Part shown: one piece after another, positions 51,201 through 61,618 of the stretch
Layout: the number at the start of each line of letters is the position of its first letter
Numbering within the stretch: the first letter of the stretch is position 1
Made by a program: the position numbers and the translations under genes
Assembly: GCF_047948215.1 (NCBI RefSeq)
Contig: NC_134455.1
Span: 151,758,575-151,822,574 of the forward strand
Direction: 5' to 3'
DNA: 64,000 nucleotides
DNA from: Lycorma delicatula
Lineage: Eukaryota; Arthropoda; Insecta; Hemiptera; Fulgoridae
The notes under the pieces: model-generated
Database searches by the model: none
The model's input: only the letters and a program-made list of their open reading frames with translations
Told to the model about the DNA's origin: nothing

Positions 51201-54200
51201 AGTATAACCTATAAATAATTTGCTTTCTTCATTACTTAGGCAACCAGCAATTCTGTATAATTCATTAGCTAAGCAGTTAAAATGTATGGCAATAATTATT
51301 CAACTCTACAAGTGATCATTCTGTTCACTAAAGAAATTGAGCAAATAAAGAACACCATTACTCTTAGAGAAATCAACTATTTGTAATGAAGTACAAGACA
51401 ATGGTATCTCTTGTATCTCAAATGCTTTATGCATCACAACTATAAGAATGATTGGAACAGACAGTTCCAAAAACTTTTCATCTTAATGAGCAAACATTTT
51501 TAACATTGTAACACAATTTATATTGCAATTGAACAACTCTCATAATCGATGAAATTTGATCAACTTCTCATATTATAAACCCCTTCTCATGTTTATTCAT
51601 GCAGGAAATGGTAAATTTAAAGTAATGAAAAAGTTTTTTTAATTGTGATGGTATTAATTATTGATGTGGATCAAAACCTTTTTCTTTAATATTAAATTTG
51701 ACGAATAAAGAATTCTATAATTTAATTAAAATTAAAATCAGAGATTGAAAATATAATTTTATTAAACAGAAAGGGCAAGTTTTATATACCTAGTATAAAA
51801 ATTGTTATATTGATACTTAAAAATAACAAATAATACTCTGCATTTAATAAACCGAATTACCAGGTCTAAGGTTTCTATATTTTTAATTAAAGTAGCTACA
51901 ATGAGAAACCACTTCACCCTTGCTTCCTTAGTAAACCTTTTACGGGAACCTTTATTATTGAGAATAGCTATGTCATTCTCAGAAATGACTTGTGACTCAC
52001 ATCGGATCACTTATAACCAGCAGTACAGTTGTGGCACTGCACATACAAACATACGAACACACCAATTTTTATCCATTACTTAGGAGGAGAGCCTCATTCA
52101 AGATTTAAAAACGTGGTTCACAAAAAAAATTACCCAAAATTATAAAATATAACACACTTTTGAGTAAAACAAACAATTTAATCATTTACAGAATTTTCTT
52201 AAAAACCTAAATCATTCTTTAAGAAATTTGAGAAAAAAATTATTTAACATAATAATTGAAAAATATTTTCTCATTATAAAATGCATCTTCTAGATATAAA
52301 GATTTAATGTTTGTTATATTAAGTTAAACTTGTGAAAAATTACACTATTCCCTATCTAGAAAAACTGTACAATATTAAAATTTTATATTACACATCTGAT
52401 ATCTCTTTACCGGAATTTGATAAATGAAATACCAAAATAAAAATCATTCCATTTTCTAAATTTAACTTAAAGTACCATGTACTTTTTTCTTACAGAGTAT
52501 GACTTAGTCAGTGACATATATATATGTATATATATATTTTTTTTCCCATACATCCCTGGGCCGGACATCCACTAAAGTATATGCGGCCCAGGGACATGTC
52601 CTTGTGACTCTAAGAGGGCCTTCCCACCCACCGGCAGTTCGTCCAGCACGGTAGGTCAGCCCCCCCGGTTCCGGATCTATTCATATTGCCTGTCTCTAAT
52701 CCTCCACGCGCAAGGAAGACCCGGCTATGCCGTCTCCCCCCGCCCACGGAGGACCGGGTCTCGGTCTTCTCATGCCTGCCTCAAACCGATAGCACCAGCC
52801 CCAGCAACCGCCAAAGCGCCCCCAGGAACCGGCACCACCGACTGGGACTCAGTCTTTACTTGACCCCTGTTAGACTCCCCAGGAGTTCCCACCCCTTCTC
52901 TGGTACCGACATACCTAAGCATGCCGGCCCTCCAGGATGGGACTGCCCTCCCTGCCCTATCGTCACGCCTGTCCCCCACGATGCCTCTCTTCTTCTTCCT
53001 CCTTGATTCTGAGGATCGAGCTCGCAAAATTAGAGAACCAGTCCCAGTTCCTGCTATCTTGTAATAACCATTTGACAAGGTTATCCAGTGTGAGATTATT
53101 ACTCCTGATTTCATATCTGAAACCCTCCCATTTTCGACAGTTGAAAATAGTGTGTTCCGCGTTGTCCTCCTCGTGGCAATTTGAACATTGTGATGTCTGC
53201 CTTTCCCCTATTCTAAAGAGATACTTGCCAAACGACCTGTGTCCTGTTAAGAGTTGGGTCATATGGAAATTTAATCCACCTTTTACTTTGTTTGTCCACT
53301 CCTTCAGATCAGGGATTAGCCTTCGTGTCCACTGTCCCACTTGAGAAGCGGACCAAACGGTTTGCCAACTGTTAATAATCATGTTTTCCACCTCAGATTT
53401 TGTCATGCCTTCCGCCCTCATTCTTCTGCCTTTTATTTGAAGCTCTATAGGAGGAATCTCAGCTAGTACACATAATGCGTCGTAAGATATAGTTCTGTAG
53501 CCTAGAACTACTCGGATTAAGGCCACTTCTCATTTTGCTTTTGTTATGTTTTACGTTCATAGCACTTTCCCAGACTGGGGCTGCATATAGTATAGTTGAC
53601 ATCAGTGCTGATGTAATGAGCCGCCTAACTGCCAATTTTGGTGCACCGCGATTATTAAATAATGCTCTTAGGGCTTTGGTTGTTGGGGCAACCTTTTGAC
53701 ATACCATGTTTATATGTTGGCCGAATTTTAGGCTTCTGTCTAAGTACACTCCTAGGTATTTTTTATATAGCAATTTCCATGTTATAAATAGTGTTTTGTG
53801 AGAGTTATTTCATTTTTTATTACAAAATCATATTTTTGTATTTTTTCCTGTTTCTTAAGATATTATAATGGACATAATTCCAAGAAAGTCATTGAAGATT
53901 GTTTCTATTTCTGAGCATACCAGTACAACCAAATCACAAATAGCTTCTGTGTATGGTGTTGGACTACGGAAAGTAAATGATGTTTTAAAACAATTTAAAG
54001 AAACTATGACTGCGTTTGTCAGGAAAGACAAACGCAACCATAAAAGAAAAAATACTCCAATACAGGATTAGTTATTAGTGAGAAAAATTAAACTTGATTC
54101 AAAGTTATGCTATGGACTTAAATCGAGAATTAGCAGCCAGTGAAACAAATTTACAATGACAACTGTTAAATGCTGACTTCTTGCAGCTGAAAGGAAAGCT

Positions 54201-57200
54201 TGTCAACAGCTAAAAAACAGGTTTTAACACCAGCAATTTTCAACACAAAAATACTCTTGTGGGCCAAAACACATGCTAATTGAACCAAAGAAGACTGGAA
54301 AAAAGTTATGTTTTCTGACGGGTCAGATTATTAAGTTCAGGGGCAAATTAAGTTCCTTACATTAGAAAATCATCAGATGAAAATATATCACCAGCTTATA
54401 TCCAACATTCAGTTAAACAATTCCAGAAAATGTTTTAGGGTTGTTTCAAATTTGAAGGCCCTTGTTCATTACTTCCAGTAGATAATATGTTAAAAAGTGA
54501 TGGATGTAACAAGAATCTGAAGGAAAGGGTTGTGACACAACTTTAAAACACATTTGATCACAGAGGACAGAAAAAACTCGATTTACACACGCTGATGGTT
54601 GAAACAGCACTGATAGTAGTTCTACGGTGCATAAGTGGCACAGTTAGCTACCAATAAACATGTTACATCTTGGACTCATAACCTCTCCCACCATATTGTC
54701 ATCTTCAACCCAAACCTCCACCACCCTCCTCTTTAGATCACTCAACTGTTTAGCTTTAAGAATAAATAGTAAAAGTCAAAAAAAGTTAATATATTATATT
54801 AACTTATTATAAAAAAAAACCAATTTATGTCTCACATTTTTGCAATTTTTCAATTTTTTACAAATTGTGAAAAATCATGCATGATGGAAAAAAATTAAGG
54901 TTATTTTCAGATTTAGCACTATAAAATTCCTAGGAACTAACAAAAGTTAAAAAAAATTCCACAACCCAAATTTTGCAGACTTGTGTTATTTCTCAAAATA
55001 ATCAATAAAGTAACGTTTTAACTTTTATTTTTATCATCCTTAGTTTAATAATTACTGGTAAGGAATGGGGAAAACTCATGATTTCTTAACAGTTTTTTTT
55101 TTTGGAAATGTAAACTATAAAAATCTACCTAAAAAAATTAGACAGGTAAAAATGTTAAATTGTATTTGTACATACTTATTTACTGAAGATTCTTTACAAT
55201 TTGTCACAGTGTAAATTTCCAACCTCTGTTTAATAATCAACTTCACTGATACATTTTTAAGATGTCTATAAAATTATGTTTTTTATTGAAGTATTGCACT
55301 GTAAGTAAATATTTGATCCAAAAGAATGTTAAGTCATTAATCTTTATTACATGAATTACATAGGTAATTTACTTGCAGATAATTTACTTGCCAGCAAAAG
55401 CACAATCACAGAACAGTCTCAAATTTTATTTATTTATTTTATCTTACAACATAAATAATAAATTTTATTTATTTATCTTATTATATATATTATTAAGACA
55501 TCACATGGACAACTACAGTAATAAATTGTAAAATAACTTACCCTAACACCAACAAATTGTTCATGAAGAATGACCCAAGACAACAGATACACACAAGAAA
55601 CGTTTGTGGCAAATAACGCCATAACATCTGTAGCTAACAAAATACGCAATGAATGTACATACATGTAGTTTGTAGCAACCCATAACAAACAAAACAATGA
55701 ACACCTTGTCAAAAAGCGACCTGAAACAAATAAATGTAAAAGCATCACATTAATCAATAGATCATTCAAATACTAGCAACTACTAACATTAAATTTAAAT
55801 AGTATGTTATAATAAAAATGGAAATTACATTAGATAATATCTAACCTCAATAATCTGCTAGAACTAATTTATTAAATGTAATATCAACTTCTGACATTTT
55901 ATTCTTACTAAATTTTACTTACACAGATTATAAAAATAGAGAAGGTTCTCAGTTCAAGTCATAAGTCAATTTTTTTACCTTTTATGTTTGATTTTTACTT
56001 TTTACCAAATAAACTGATTTGAATTACTCTTTTTTTTATTTTGCAGAGGAAGTTCTGCTGATATGAATTTTAATATAATTTTAAGTGTTTTTCTCATAAC
56101 TTTAGTGAAAAAGTTTTTGAATAAAAAATTTAATTGTTTTCGTAATATTGTACTGTTATATCATAATATTTTTATGCTTCAACCTGATATTTAAATACTC
56201 AAAGTTTTTTTAATGTGAAAATTACAGAAAATATGGTAATAAATTTCATGTAAAATATAGTACATATTTCCTACACTGACAGCCTTGTCTCACATAAGTA
56301 TAATCTCTTTACATCATTTCTTTGTAATCTTTTTTCATTTTATCAAGATACATATTTCTTGAATGCAGTTGATGCAAACATATTTTTTCAAACAGGCAAT
56401 GGTTCCAATTTAACAGACCTATTTATATTTTAAATAAAAATAAAATTTTCTTATTACAAGACCTTTAAAAATCCACTCTAAAAGTTAAACATGGATACCT
56501 TCTATTCTTTAAATTTCAAGTCTTTGAAGTTGATCAAATTAAGAATTAATAAGTTGTAATTATTTTTAATTTGGTACCACTTGAGCATATCAAAATCACT
56601 TAAAAGAATAAAAAGACAGTTGAGAAGCATTATTTTCTAGTTCTTTGAGGTTTTTCTTTTTTTTAAGTTTATTTCTTTCCAGAATCTTGAATATCCAGAA
56701 TATTTCATTCAAAAATATTCTAAGCATAAGGAAATTACAAGACTATAAAAAAATTCAGTTTATTATCTTCTTCAAAACCCCAAGTACAATTTTTAATAAT
56801 AATGCTAATTCTAACGATTTTCCTGGAGTTCACTTAAGTTCTTTTTTAAACTTGATATTTTATTTGTCTGTGTAATTTCAACAAATTGTCTCTTCAGGCA
56901 TTCAAAATATTTTTTTTCTAATAGTTACTGCACTTCTCCCTACATTTCTACTTAATTTTAAAAAGAAATCCTTTAATTAATAAAATTTTCATATTTCCAA
57001 TTTTCCATAACCAAAGATATTAAGTAAAATATTCCATAAATTATCAATAAGTAAGTTTCAAACTGTGTAAGCTTCATTATAGAGAAGATTCCTGTATATC
57101 TGAAGTCAGGTTATCTGAATGAAGGTTACCCAAAACAACAAAAAAGTAATTAAAATGTTTTCAACATTGAAGAAAATGATTTTAAAATACATAAATTTAC

Positions 57201-60125
57201 AAGAAAGTGAAACAAATTATAACAAAATATATCTACTATAAATAAAAAATAACAATATTGTTTCATAAAATAGAAAGGCCTAAGTCAATAGGGTATTCTA
57301 TTACACTGCACTGTAGGTTACAGCACATGTCTTGCTGTATCACTACAAAATCATGTGACTAATTTTAATACACAGTGCAATAGCTTTAATTCTGTTTCTT
57401 GTCATTTGCAGGTTATTTAAATCGATGAGTCATACATCTACTTATATAGGTAACAAATACCATACCATTTTAAAACAGTTCATATCTAACAGTAGTTGAG
57501 TTGTGTTACCTGATGTTGCTGTTTATTTCTTTGTAGCGAATGCATTGTTAATGAATTATTTTATTTTCAGTACCTGGAATAGAGTGATACTGTATTTAGC
57601 AACATGTGTTGATGTATATGCATTGTTTTAGCAAATTTAAAAAATGTTGCTTTAGGAAGAGCCAATAATAGTGAATATTTGTAAAATTTTGCCACAGATT
57701 ATTATATTTTATTTGTTTTTGATTGGATTAAATATTAAAAAAAACTGTGTAGTATTAAAAATTAATACTACACAGTATTAAGTAGTAGGGTAAAAGAACT
57801 TCTGGCAATCGTATTCAGGTAAATGCCCAACTTCTTGTAGAAACATTGATGAATATAAAAATGTTACAGTCAATTCAGGGTAGATAGATAGGTGGAAAAC
57901 CAGACATCGATTTCAACAGCTAAATATTTGTGGAGAGAAGATGTCAACTAACAAAAATGAAACTGAACCTTCTCAAAGCCAAATTTAAAGAAATTGTAAA
58001 CGATTATCAAGAGAGGAGTATTTTTAATGCAGATGAAACAGTGACAAATTTTTTAAATGTTAGACAAGAAATTTCTAGTAACAAACAGTGAAAAATCAGT
58101 CCTATGTCATAAACAAGTGAGAATAGAATAACAGTGTTAGGATGTATTGGTTTGCTTGACATTTCTCCCACCACCACCCCATTTGGTCGCCCTAAAGCAT
58201 AAGACCAAATATCTGTGCCACAAATGACTACTGAGCCTCAAAAACATTTAGTGACCAGTGTCCTAACTGCTCCTAGAGCTAACCTAAAAGCGAGAGCAGA
58301 ATAAGCATGGTATCAAGTGCTTTGAATAAGTGCTCAATTTCTTCCCAACCTATGTGCCTAAACGGATGCCGCATAAGAGGTCATACTTTCAAAGACACCT
58401 CGGTACACCATGTACAAATGACGGCCCAACAGCTCGTATCCTTTCAAGCAACCCTCCTAAGCTTGTGCATCACAGAGATGGCATCCGCTGCTACTTGCCT
58501 AATGTGGTTGCTAAGCAGCTACTTCTCAACAAGCAAAACACTTGTTGAGAAGTAGTAATTTGTCTGCACCCTTAAGAAGTAGAAACTTCATCTTGGGCAC
58601 AGAAATCTTTAAATTATGAATGTCCATCCAGCCCTCTGCGGTTGACAAGGCCGCCTATGCTCAGTCTTCCAGGTACGGTCGTGAGTTACCATGAACTAAC
58701 AGGAGTCAGTCATCAGTGAAAGCTTGGTCTGTGACCCCTTCCAGAAATGTCAGTCCCAAAAATCTGTTCCTGAATACCAGATTCCACAGGAAGGGTCCAA
58801 GAACAGACCCCTGGTGGTCGAAGCCCCTGTGGGCTTCCCCTGGTGATAGACTTTTCTACAACTAGGTGCGCATCCTTAAACAGAGCCACGCGATCAGACA
58901 AGTAGTCACATGCCACTACCTGCAGGGCTACGGGAACATTGCGGCATTCCAACTCATAGAGGACAGAACTCCAACACAAGGAAGGAAATGCTGCCTCTAT
59001 GTCAATAAAAATTGCCAAAACATATTTACGTCGGCGCTTTCCACCTCGGCAAGAGCATTTAAGTGTTAGGGGTTAGGATGTAATAATGCTTCAAGAAAAT
59101 GTTATTTCCCATTAATGAATTGATAAATGAAAAAGTCCTCGAGAATTAAAAAATAATTGCAGAAAATGCATTACCAGTATATTACATAATTAAGCAAGCA
59201 TGTAGACATCATCAAATTTATCAGAAATGATTCTGAACCCAGTGAAAAAGATCTGAACCCAGTGTTACAAGGCTTTTGATACGTAAAATGTCTAGAAAAG
59301 CAATTTTTGTTGATAATGCACCAATAAATCCAAACAATTTAGAAAATGGGGATACTTAAAAATCAAAATTTTTTCCTGCTTTTCAAGACATTATTTTATG
59401 GGTTATTTTAGTGACAGTCACAAAGAAAATAGTCCTATAATCTTTAATGCTGGTAGGTATACAAAAAAATTATTTATTATTGTATACAAACTTAGGAGAA
59501 GATAATTATTGTGACTAAAAAAATCATGGAACAGTTTGTTTGTTGAAATTTCAACTGAAGATGCTGTTGATTCTAAAGAAAATTCCAGTATTATAGTTGG
59601 GTAAGAGAAATTCTCTGGGTGTAACAACAATAAATATAAAGTACAGCAATAGTCATAACTGTAATGATGAACTGAAATGTAGTTAACTGATTAGTTGTAG
59701 TTGATGTATTACAAACAGAAACAGAGATTGATGAAGTTGCAATTGAAAAAGAATGAAAAAGTTCCAGATGATGACAGGGTGACTTAAGAAGGCATTCAAT
59801 CGACGTAAGATATTTTTTCTTTATTCTTAAACAACATGCATATTGCACTTCAGCCATGCTTTTATATTATGCATTTTAACTTTCTCTCTTTCATATTTAT
59901 TCTCATCTCAGCTTCATTGTAGTTCATTGAAGAAAGTGATAAATTACTGTTCTCTAATAAACTATTAATAAAGCAGTTGATATCACTTAATCACAAGAAA
60001 ATGGAGAGAAAACAAAAATTCAAAAGCAAAGTTATCTTTTTTTTGAAAAAACAAATAATTATTTTTTAACAGTTATTTAGAATAGTCTTACTTACCACTG
60101 CTTTTAAGCGTACCATGTTTTTTAA
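42132..60125 (-). CDS. SLC35F3/F4-like transporter gene, partial, spliced
   Basis: Host gene on the minus strand. Exons join as 60125-60096 (tentative), 55720-55542, 50663-50535, 49484-49295, 44928-44839 and 42261-42132. All junctions have GT/AG sites and matching phases. The product corresponds to the C-terminal two thirds of SLC35F3/F4-type proteins: multi-pass members of the drug/metabolite transporter superfamily (EamA fold, usually about ten helices). SLC35F3 has been linked to thiamine transport, but the substrate of this insect protein is unknown. Diagnostic strings are ATNYMYVHSLR, ATDVMALFATN, LLSWVILHEQFVGVR, SAVYKVLFKK and NFSVALTYDLFITLGL. The N-terminal exons and the final exon are missing from what I could identify. 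Introns are rich in transposons. Confidence 0.88.
43690..43840 (+). pseudogene. RTE-like LINE C-terminal scrap
   Basis: The plus strand reads NMRWMNKMRNEEELRIGEDQ, comparable to the WMDRKRN...EVSERRSLL block of the LINE piece at 790-1100. The downstream similarity fades into stops. Confidence 0.5.
44050..44330 (-). pseudogene. Mariner transposase fragment
   Basis: The minus strand reads DKQTARICQ, then GKWILYEDNAPPH, the second catalytic aspartate block, followed by a weak FSPCNLWE region where the third block is expected. Strongly decayed. Confidence 0.6.
44839..44928 (-). CDS. SLC35F-like exon
   Basis: A 90-bp exon, acceptor TTATTATAG and donor GTAAGT, phase 1 in and phase 1 out. It encodes the 29 residues from ANLLGNFSVAL through TYDLFITLGLITAVPVSA. 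In the family this is the penultimate helix pair (NFGIAVTYPTLMSLGIVLSI). The conserved TY and LG are kept. Confidence 0.92.
45590..45890. repeat. Diverged direct repeat, unit about 190 bp
   Basis: Two copies share blocks such as AAGGCAGCATTA (AGGCAGCATTATACC against AGGCAGCATTACACT) and CTTTGAAA. A related piece with GAATTAGAGTCAATA lies near 46578. No coding content. Confidence 0.5.
45925..46420 (+). pseudogene. Jockey-like LINE reverse transcriptase fragment
   Basis: The plus strand, with several frameshifts, reads SGSTVLFIL-VNDI, then ISYAVG in place of the FADD/YADD catalytic box, KCVESKNNKVVIKD, and farther down DNHIEYI and LVVWN pieces that fit the thumb region (HLxYGIxxWG). The catalytic aspartate pair is lost. 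It sits in an SLC35F-like intron, antisense to the gene. Confidence 0.6.
46421..48174. other. Intron sequence, no feature recognised
   Basis: The overlapping open frames on both strands at 46829-47347 have no recognisable protein content and are not called. Confidence 0.55.
48175..48846 (+). mobile_element. Internally deleted Tc1/mariner-type element
   Basis: The ends are imperfect inverted repeats (AGTGTCCAAAAAGTAACTAT on the left; AGTGTGTTCAAAAGGTAGCT on the right read inverted). On the plus strand, an N-terminal HTH block (GSVKDCGPSGRPSVLNEEKL in mixed frames) is followed by a jump to ISKGLWPPRSLDLSLPDFYF with the third catalytic aspartate region. The C-terminal block is HEQLVRVFENKKKHAQICL. 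The central catalytic region is missing. Confidence 0.75.
49295..49484 (-). CDS. SLC35F-like exon
   Basis: A 190-bp exon, acceptor TGTTACAG, donor GTCAGT, phase 0 in and phase 1 out. It encodes VLFKKVIGDASYGQVALFFS, then a helix LIGLLNATLLWPLCLTLYF, and TGVEVLYWDRLPWPALLSAS. The family has VLFKLLLGSAKFGEAALFLS at the matching position, which makes this the most diagnostic exon with the one at 55542. Confidence 0.93.
49565..50460 (-). pseudogene. R1-like LINE reverse transcriptase fragment
   Basis: The minus strand carries a polymerase palm: SKGCRQGSVLGPLVW (family: KGCPQGSxLGPxLW), then HILAYADNWLLLVEGN, where the catalytic YADD is changed to YADN, and an open stretch to KAFNAHQCLLWCL. Beyond it a decayed thumb region continues down to about 49565. 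It lies between SLC35F-like exons, in the same orientation as the gene. Confidence 0.85.
50535..50663 (-). CDS. SLC35F-like exon
   Basis: 129 bp, exactly 43 codons, phase 0 at both ends, acceptor GATGTTACAG and donor GTAATT. It encodes the helix IVAVILCDTGVALLAYMDG, a short loop, and SAVVLAGAAAAGSAVYK. The family has IVAAIxAIAGIVMMTYADG and ASASMSALYK here. Confidence 0.93.
50664..52539. other. Intron sequence, no feature recognised
   Basis: A minus-strand open frame at 51762-52010 has unbiased composition, but I cannot relate it to any family. Confidence 0.55.
52540..53790 (-). mobile_element. R1-like LINE, 3' end, comparatively young
   Basis: On the minus strand: thumb region (53773-53459: KYLGVYLDRSLKFGQHI, VRRLITSALMSTILYAAPVW), a frameshift near 53530-53460, then a C-terminal domain (53526-52963) with ELQIKGRRM, LTGHRSFGKYLFRIGERQTS and a CCHC zinc-finger-like motif CSNCHEEDNAEHTIFNC. 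A GC-rich 3' UTR (52540-52960) ends in a T-run on the plus strand at about 52538-52546, the poly(A) tail. It is far more GC-rich than everything around it and only lightly damaged. 5'-truncated. Confidence 0.85.
53862..54660 (+). pseudogene. Tc1-like transposase pseudogene
   Basis: The plus strand begins MDIIPRKSLKIVSISEHTST, with an HTH (KSQIASVYGVGLRKVNDVLK), QDxLLVRKIKLDS, and later GKKLCFLTGQ at the first catalytic block (family: VLFSDESxF), where the acidic residues are altered in this frame. Stops and frameshifts are numerous. A 9-bp hairpin GCGTTTGTC/GACAAACGC lies at 54012-54035. Intronic, antisense to the SLC35F-like gene. Confidence 0.65.
54661..55541. other. Intron sequence, no feature recognised
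   Basis: AT-rich DNA leading to the donor of the next exon. Nothing coding is seen. Confidence 0.6.
55542..55720 (-). CDS. SLC35F-like exon
   Basis: 179 bp, acceptor TTTGTTTCAG, donor GTAAGT, enters with two bases of a split codon and leaves in phase 0. It encodes FLTRCSLFCLLWVATNYMYV, HSLRILLATDVMALFATNVS and CVYLLSWVILHEQFVGVR. This is the signature region of the SLC35F3/F4 group (family: LTNYxYxxAL, ATDVxALFCCNKAFVFLLSW). I rate this the surest exon in the window. Confidence 0.95.
55721..57779. other. Intron sequence, no gene seen
   Basis: A perfect 13-bp-arm hairpin (CTGTGTAGTATTA / TAATACTACACAG) at about 57746-57778 borders the pogo-like element to the right. Confidence 0.55.
58147..59071 (-). 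mobile_element. R1-like LINE fragment inserted in the pogo element
   Basis: An 11-bp target duplication GTTAGGATGTA flanks it (58136-58146 and 59072-59082). The minus strand shows, in order, FIDIEAAFPSL (first catalytic block), SITRGSPQGLR (family: GxPQGSxL), a FTDD box in place of YADD, and the thumb piece YRGVFESMTSYAASVWAHRL. It is truncated at both ends of the ORF. A 15-bp-arm hairpin lies at 58519-58555. It has the same orientation as the surrounding SLC35F-like gene. Confidence 0.85.
58519..58555. repeat. Perfect hairpin, 15-bp arms
   Basis: CTACTTCTCAACAAG (58519-58533) and CTTGTTGAGAAGTAG (58541-58555) are exact complements around CAAAACA. Confidence 0.97.
59401..60095. other. Intron sequence, no feature recognised
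   Basis: Possible eroded continuation of the pogo-like element up to about 59800. No clear block is visible. Confidence 0.5.
60096..60125 (-). CDS. Candidate 30-nt micro-exon of the SLC35F-like gene
   Basis: On the minus strand a 30-nt segment lies between AATACAG and GTAAGTAAG. Its phase (two bases in, one base out) matches the next exon. It reads KKHGTLKSS, with the split codon giving glycine, which leads into RFLTRCSLFC. In SLC35F3/F4 the corresponding place has a short loop with a G-TLK-type sequence before the membrane helix. Extending upstream to the next acceptor would put a stop in this frame, so the short form is the only one consistent. The acceptor's pyrimidine tract is weak. Confidence 0.4.
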
Positions 60126-61618
60126 CTGTATTTTAATAAACTGTTTTCCTACACAAAACAAAATTCGTTTCTAAATGAATTAACTTTTTATTATCTACAA
60201 TTAGGAAAATATGGGTTATTAGTAATGCTGGATATCTGAAATGAGTTCAGCTCCATCATTCTGGAGACCAGAAATCTACTACAACTAAATCTACATTAGG
60301 TGTTACATACATAAAGTTGTCACTAAGTTGACATTTAAGAACTAATCATTCTAAAATGTACCATAAGTATCCCCAAAAACTTCATGGTGTGGTTACTATG
60401 GTTTGTGTGAAACTACGTGGTTCTCATTGAGCTAACTCATCATTGAGCCAAATATACTGTTACACATCAGCATGCCATGAGCTCTCCAAAATGTAGATTA
60501 CATGCAGGTTTACAAGCAATACCTTTACCCTGTTTATCAAATTTTTATACTTTACTCCTTTAGAAAGCAACTCTAGCACCTTTTTAAAAAAAATACAGTA
60601 TGCTCTTTTGTACAGAGTCAAGTATCACTTGTACCTCAGATACTTTGCATGCATCATAAATACAAAAAAGACAGAGGCAGATAGTGCAGTATAATCCTAT
60701 TTTTAATCTTTATTTTAAAATAATTTAATAGAAAATCTTAAAAAAGTATCATAAAATAAAGTTCCAGAAAAACTTAATGACTGATAAATAATAAGTTAAA
60801 TTTATTATTCATATTAAGAAAATTGTTACGGCAAGCTGGCATTCTACAAAAACTGTAGTCACAATAAATGCACTTTATTTCAGACACAAGTGCATGCTTA
60901 ATAATGAAGGATTTAATATTTTTTTTTATTTATACATGCTATCCCTCTCTGAAAATATTAGAGAACAGGAAAAACTCTGAATAACAAACTTTACAATCAC
61001 ACTTTTCCTAGGCATTATAAAAAATAATACACAATACTATACTACTTATTAACACTATTAGCTGCTACCTATTACCTACTATTACCACTATTATAAAAAA
61101 TACTACATTAAAAAATACCAGTAAGAAAAATGTGATAGTTGTGCTCAAAGATTATTCATAATTAACAAAGCAATAGCTACATAATTATTTCACAAGGTAG
61201 TTGCTACCATATACTTTTAGCTAATTAATTAAGTTACATCATTAAGCAGCATTAAATGTTGAGTTGCCCTAAATATGTGGGCAACTAAATATTTATATGC
61301 TGTTAAACAAATGACCATCTAACAGTTAATCTGAATAAATTAACTTGTTAAAATTTATCTTTACATCATAGCTTCCAAAAGTTTCAATGATGTTTTTATT
61401 CTACAAAGAATACAACATAATTTTTTTTAAATAACATTTATTCAGGATAAAAAAATAAAAGCTATGTGGTTCCAAGTAGGAGAATTTGGTTGATAATATA
61501 AAGATCATTCATTACATGATTTAATTATTTTTAAGTATGAAAATTTTAAATATGTTGTATTTCTATTAACAGTTTAATATGTTGGCTGCACACTGGAAAC
61601 GCAGCACACTGAAACTAT
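60126..61618. other. No gene seen; presumed upstream intron
   Basis: No further SLC35F-like exon was identified towards the right end of the window. Confidence 0.5.

Larger units (their letters stand above)
57780..59400 (+). mobile_element. Pogo/Tigger-like element split by an R1-like insertion
   Basis: The left piece (to 58146) reads GWKTRHRFQQLNICGEKMS and FNADETV, the helix-rich binding region and first catalytic aspartate of pogo/Tigger transposases (DDE_1), then RITVLGCIG. The right piece (from about 59083) reads KAIFVDNAPINPNNLENGDT, the second catalytic aspartate block. The two pieces are colinear once the 925-bp insertion is removed. Many stops. Confidence 0.8.

Noticed and set aside
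51762..52010. Minus-strand frame with reasonable composition between SLC35F-like exons
   Set aside because: Does not match the SLC35F3/F4 family, and neighbouring exons already join without a gap there. No other family recognised.
52686..53006. GC-rich proline/arginine-rich plus-strand frame
   Set aside because: Antisense shadow of the R1-like LINE 3' UTR and C-terminal ORF.
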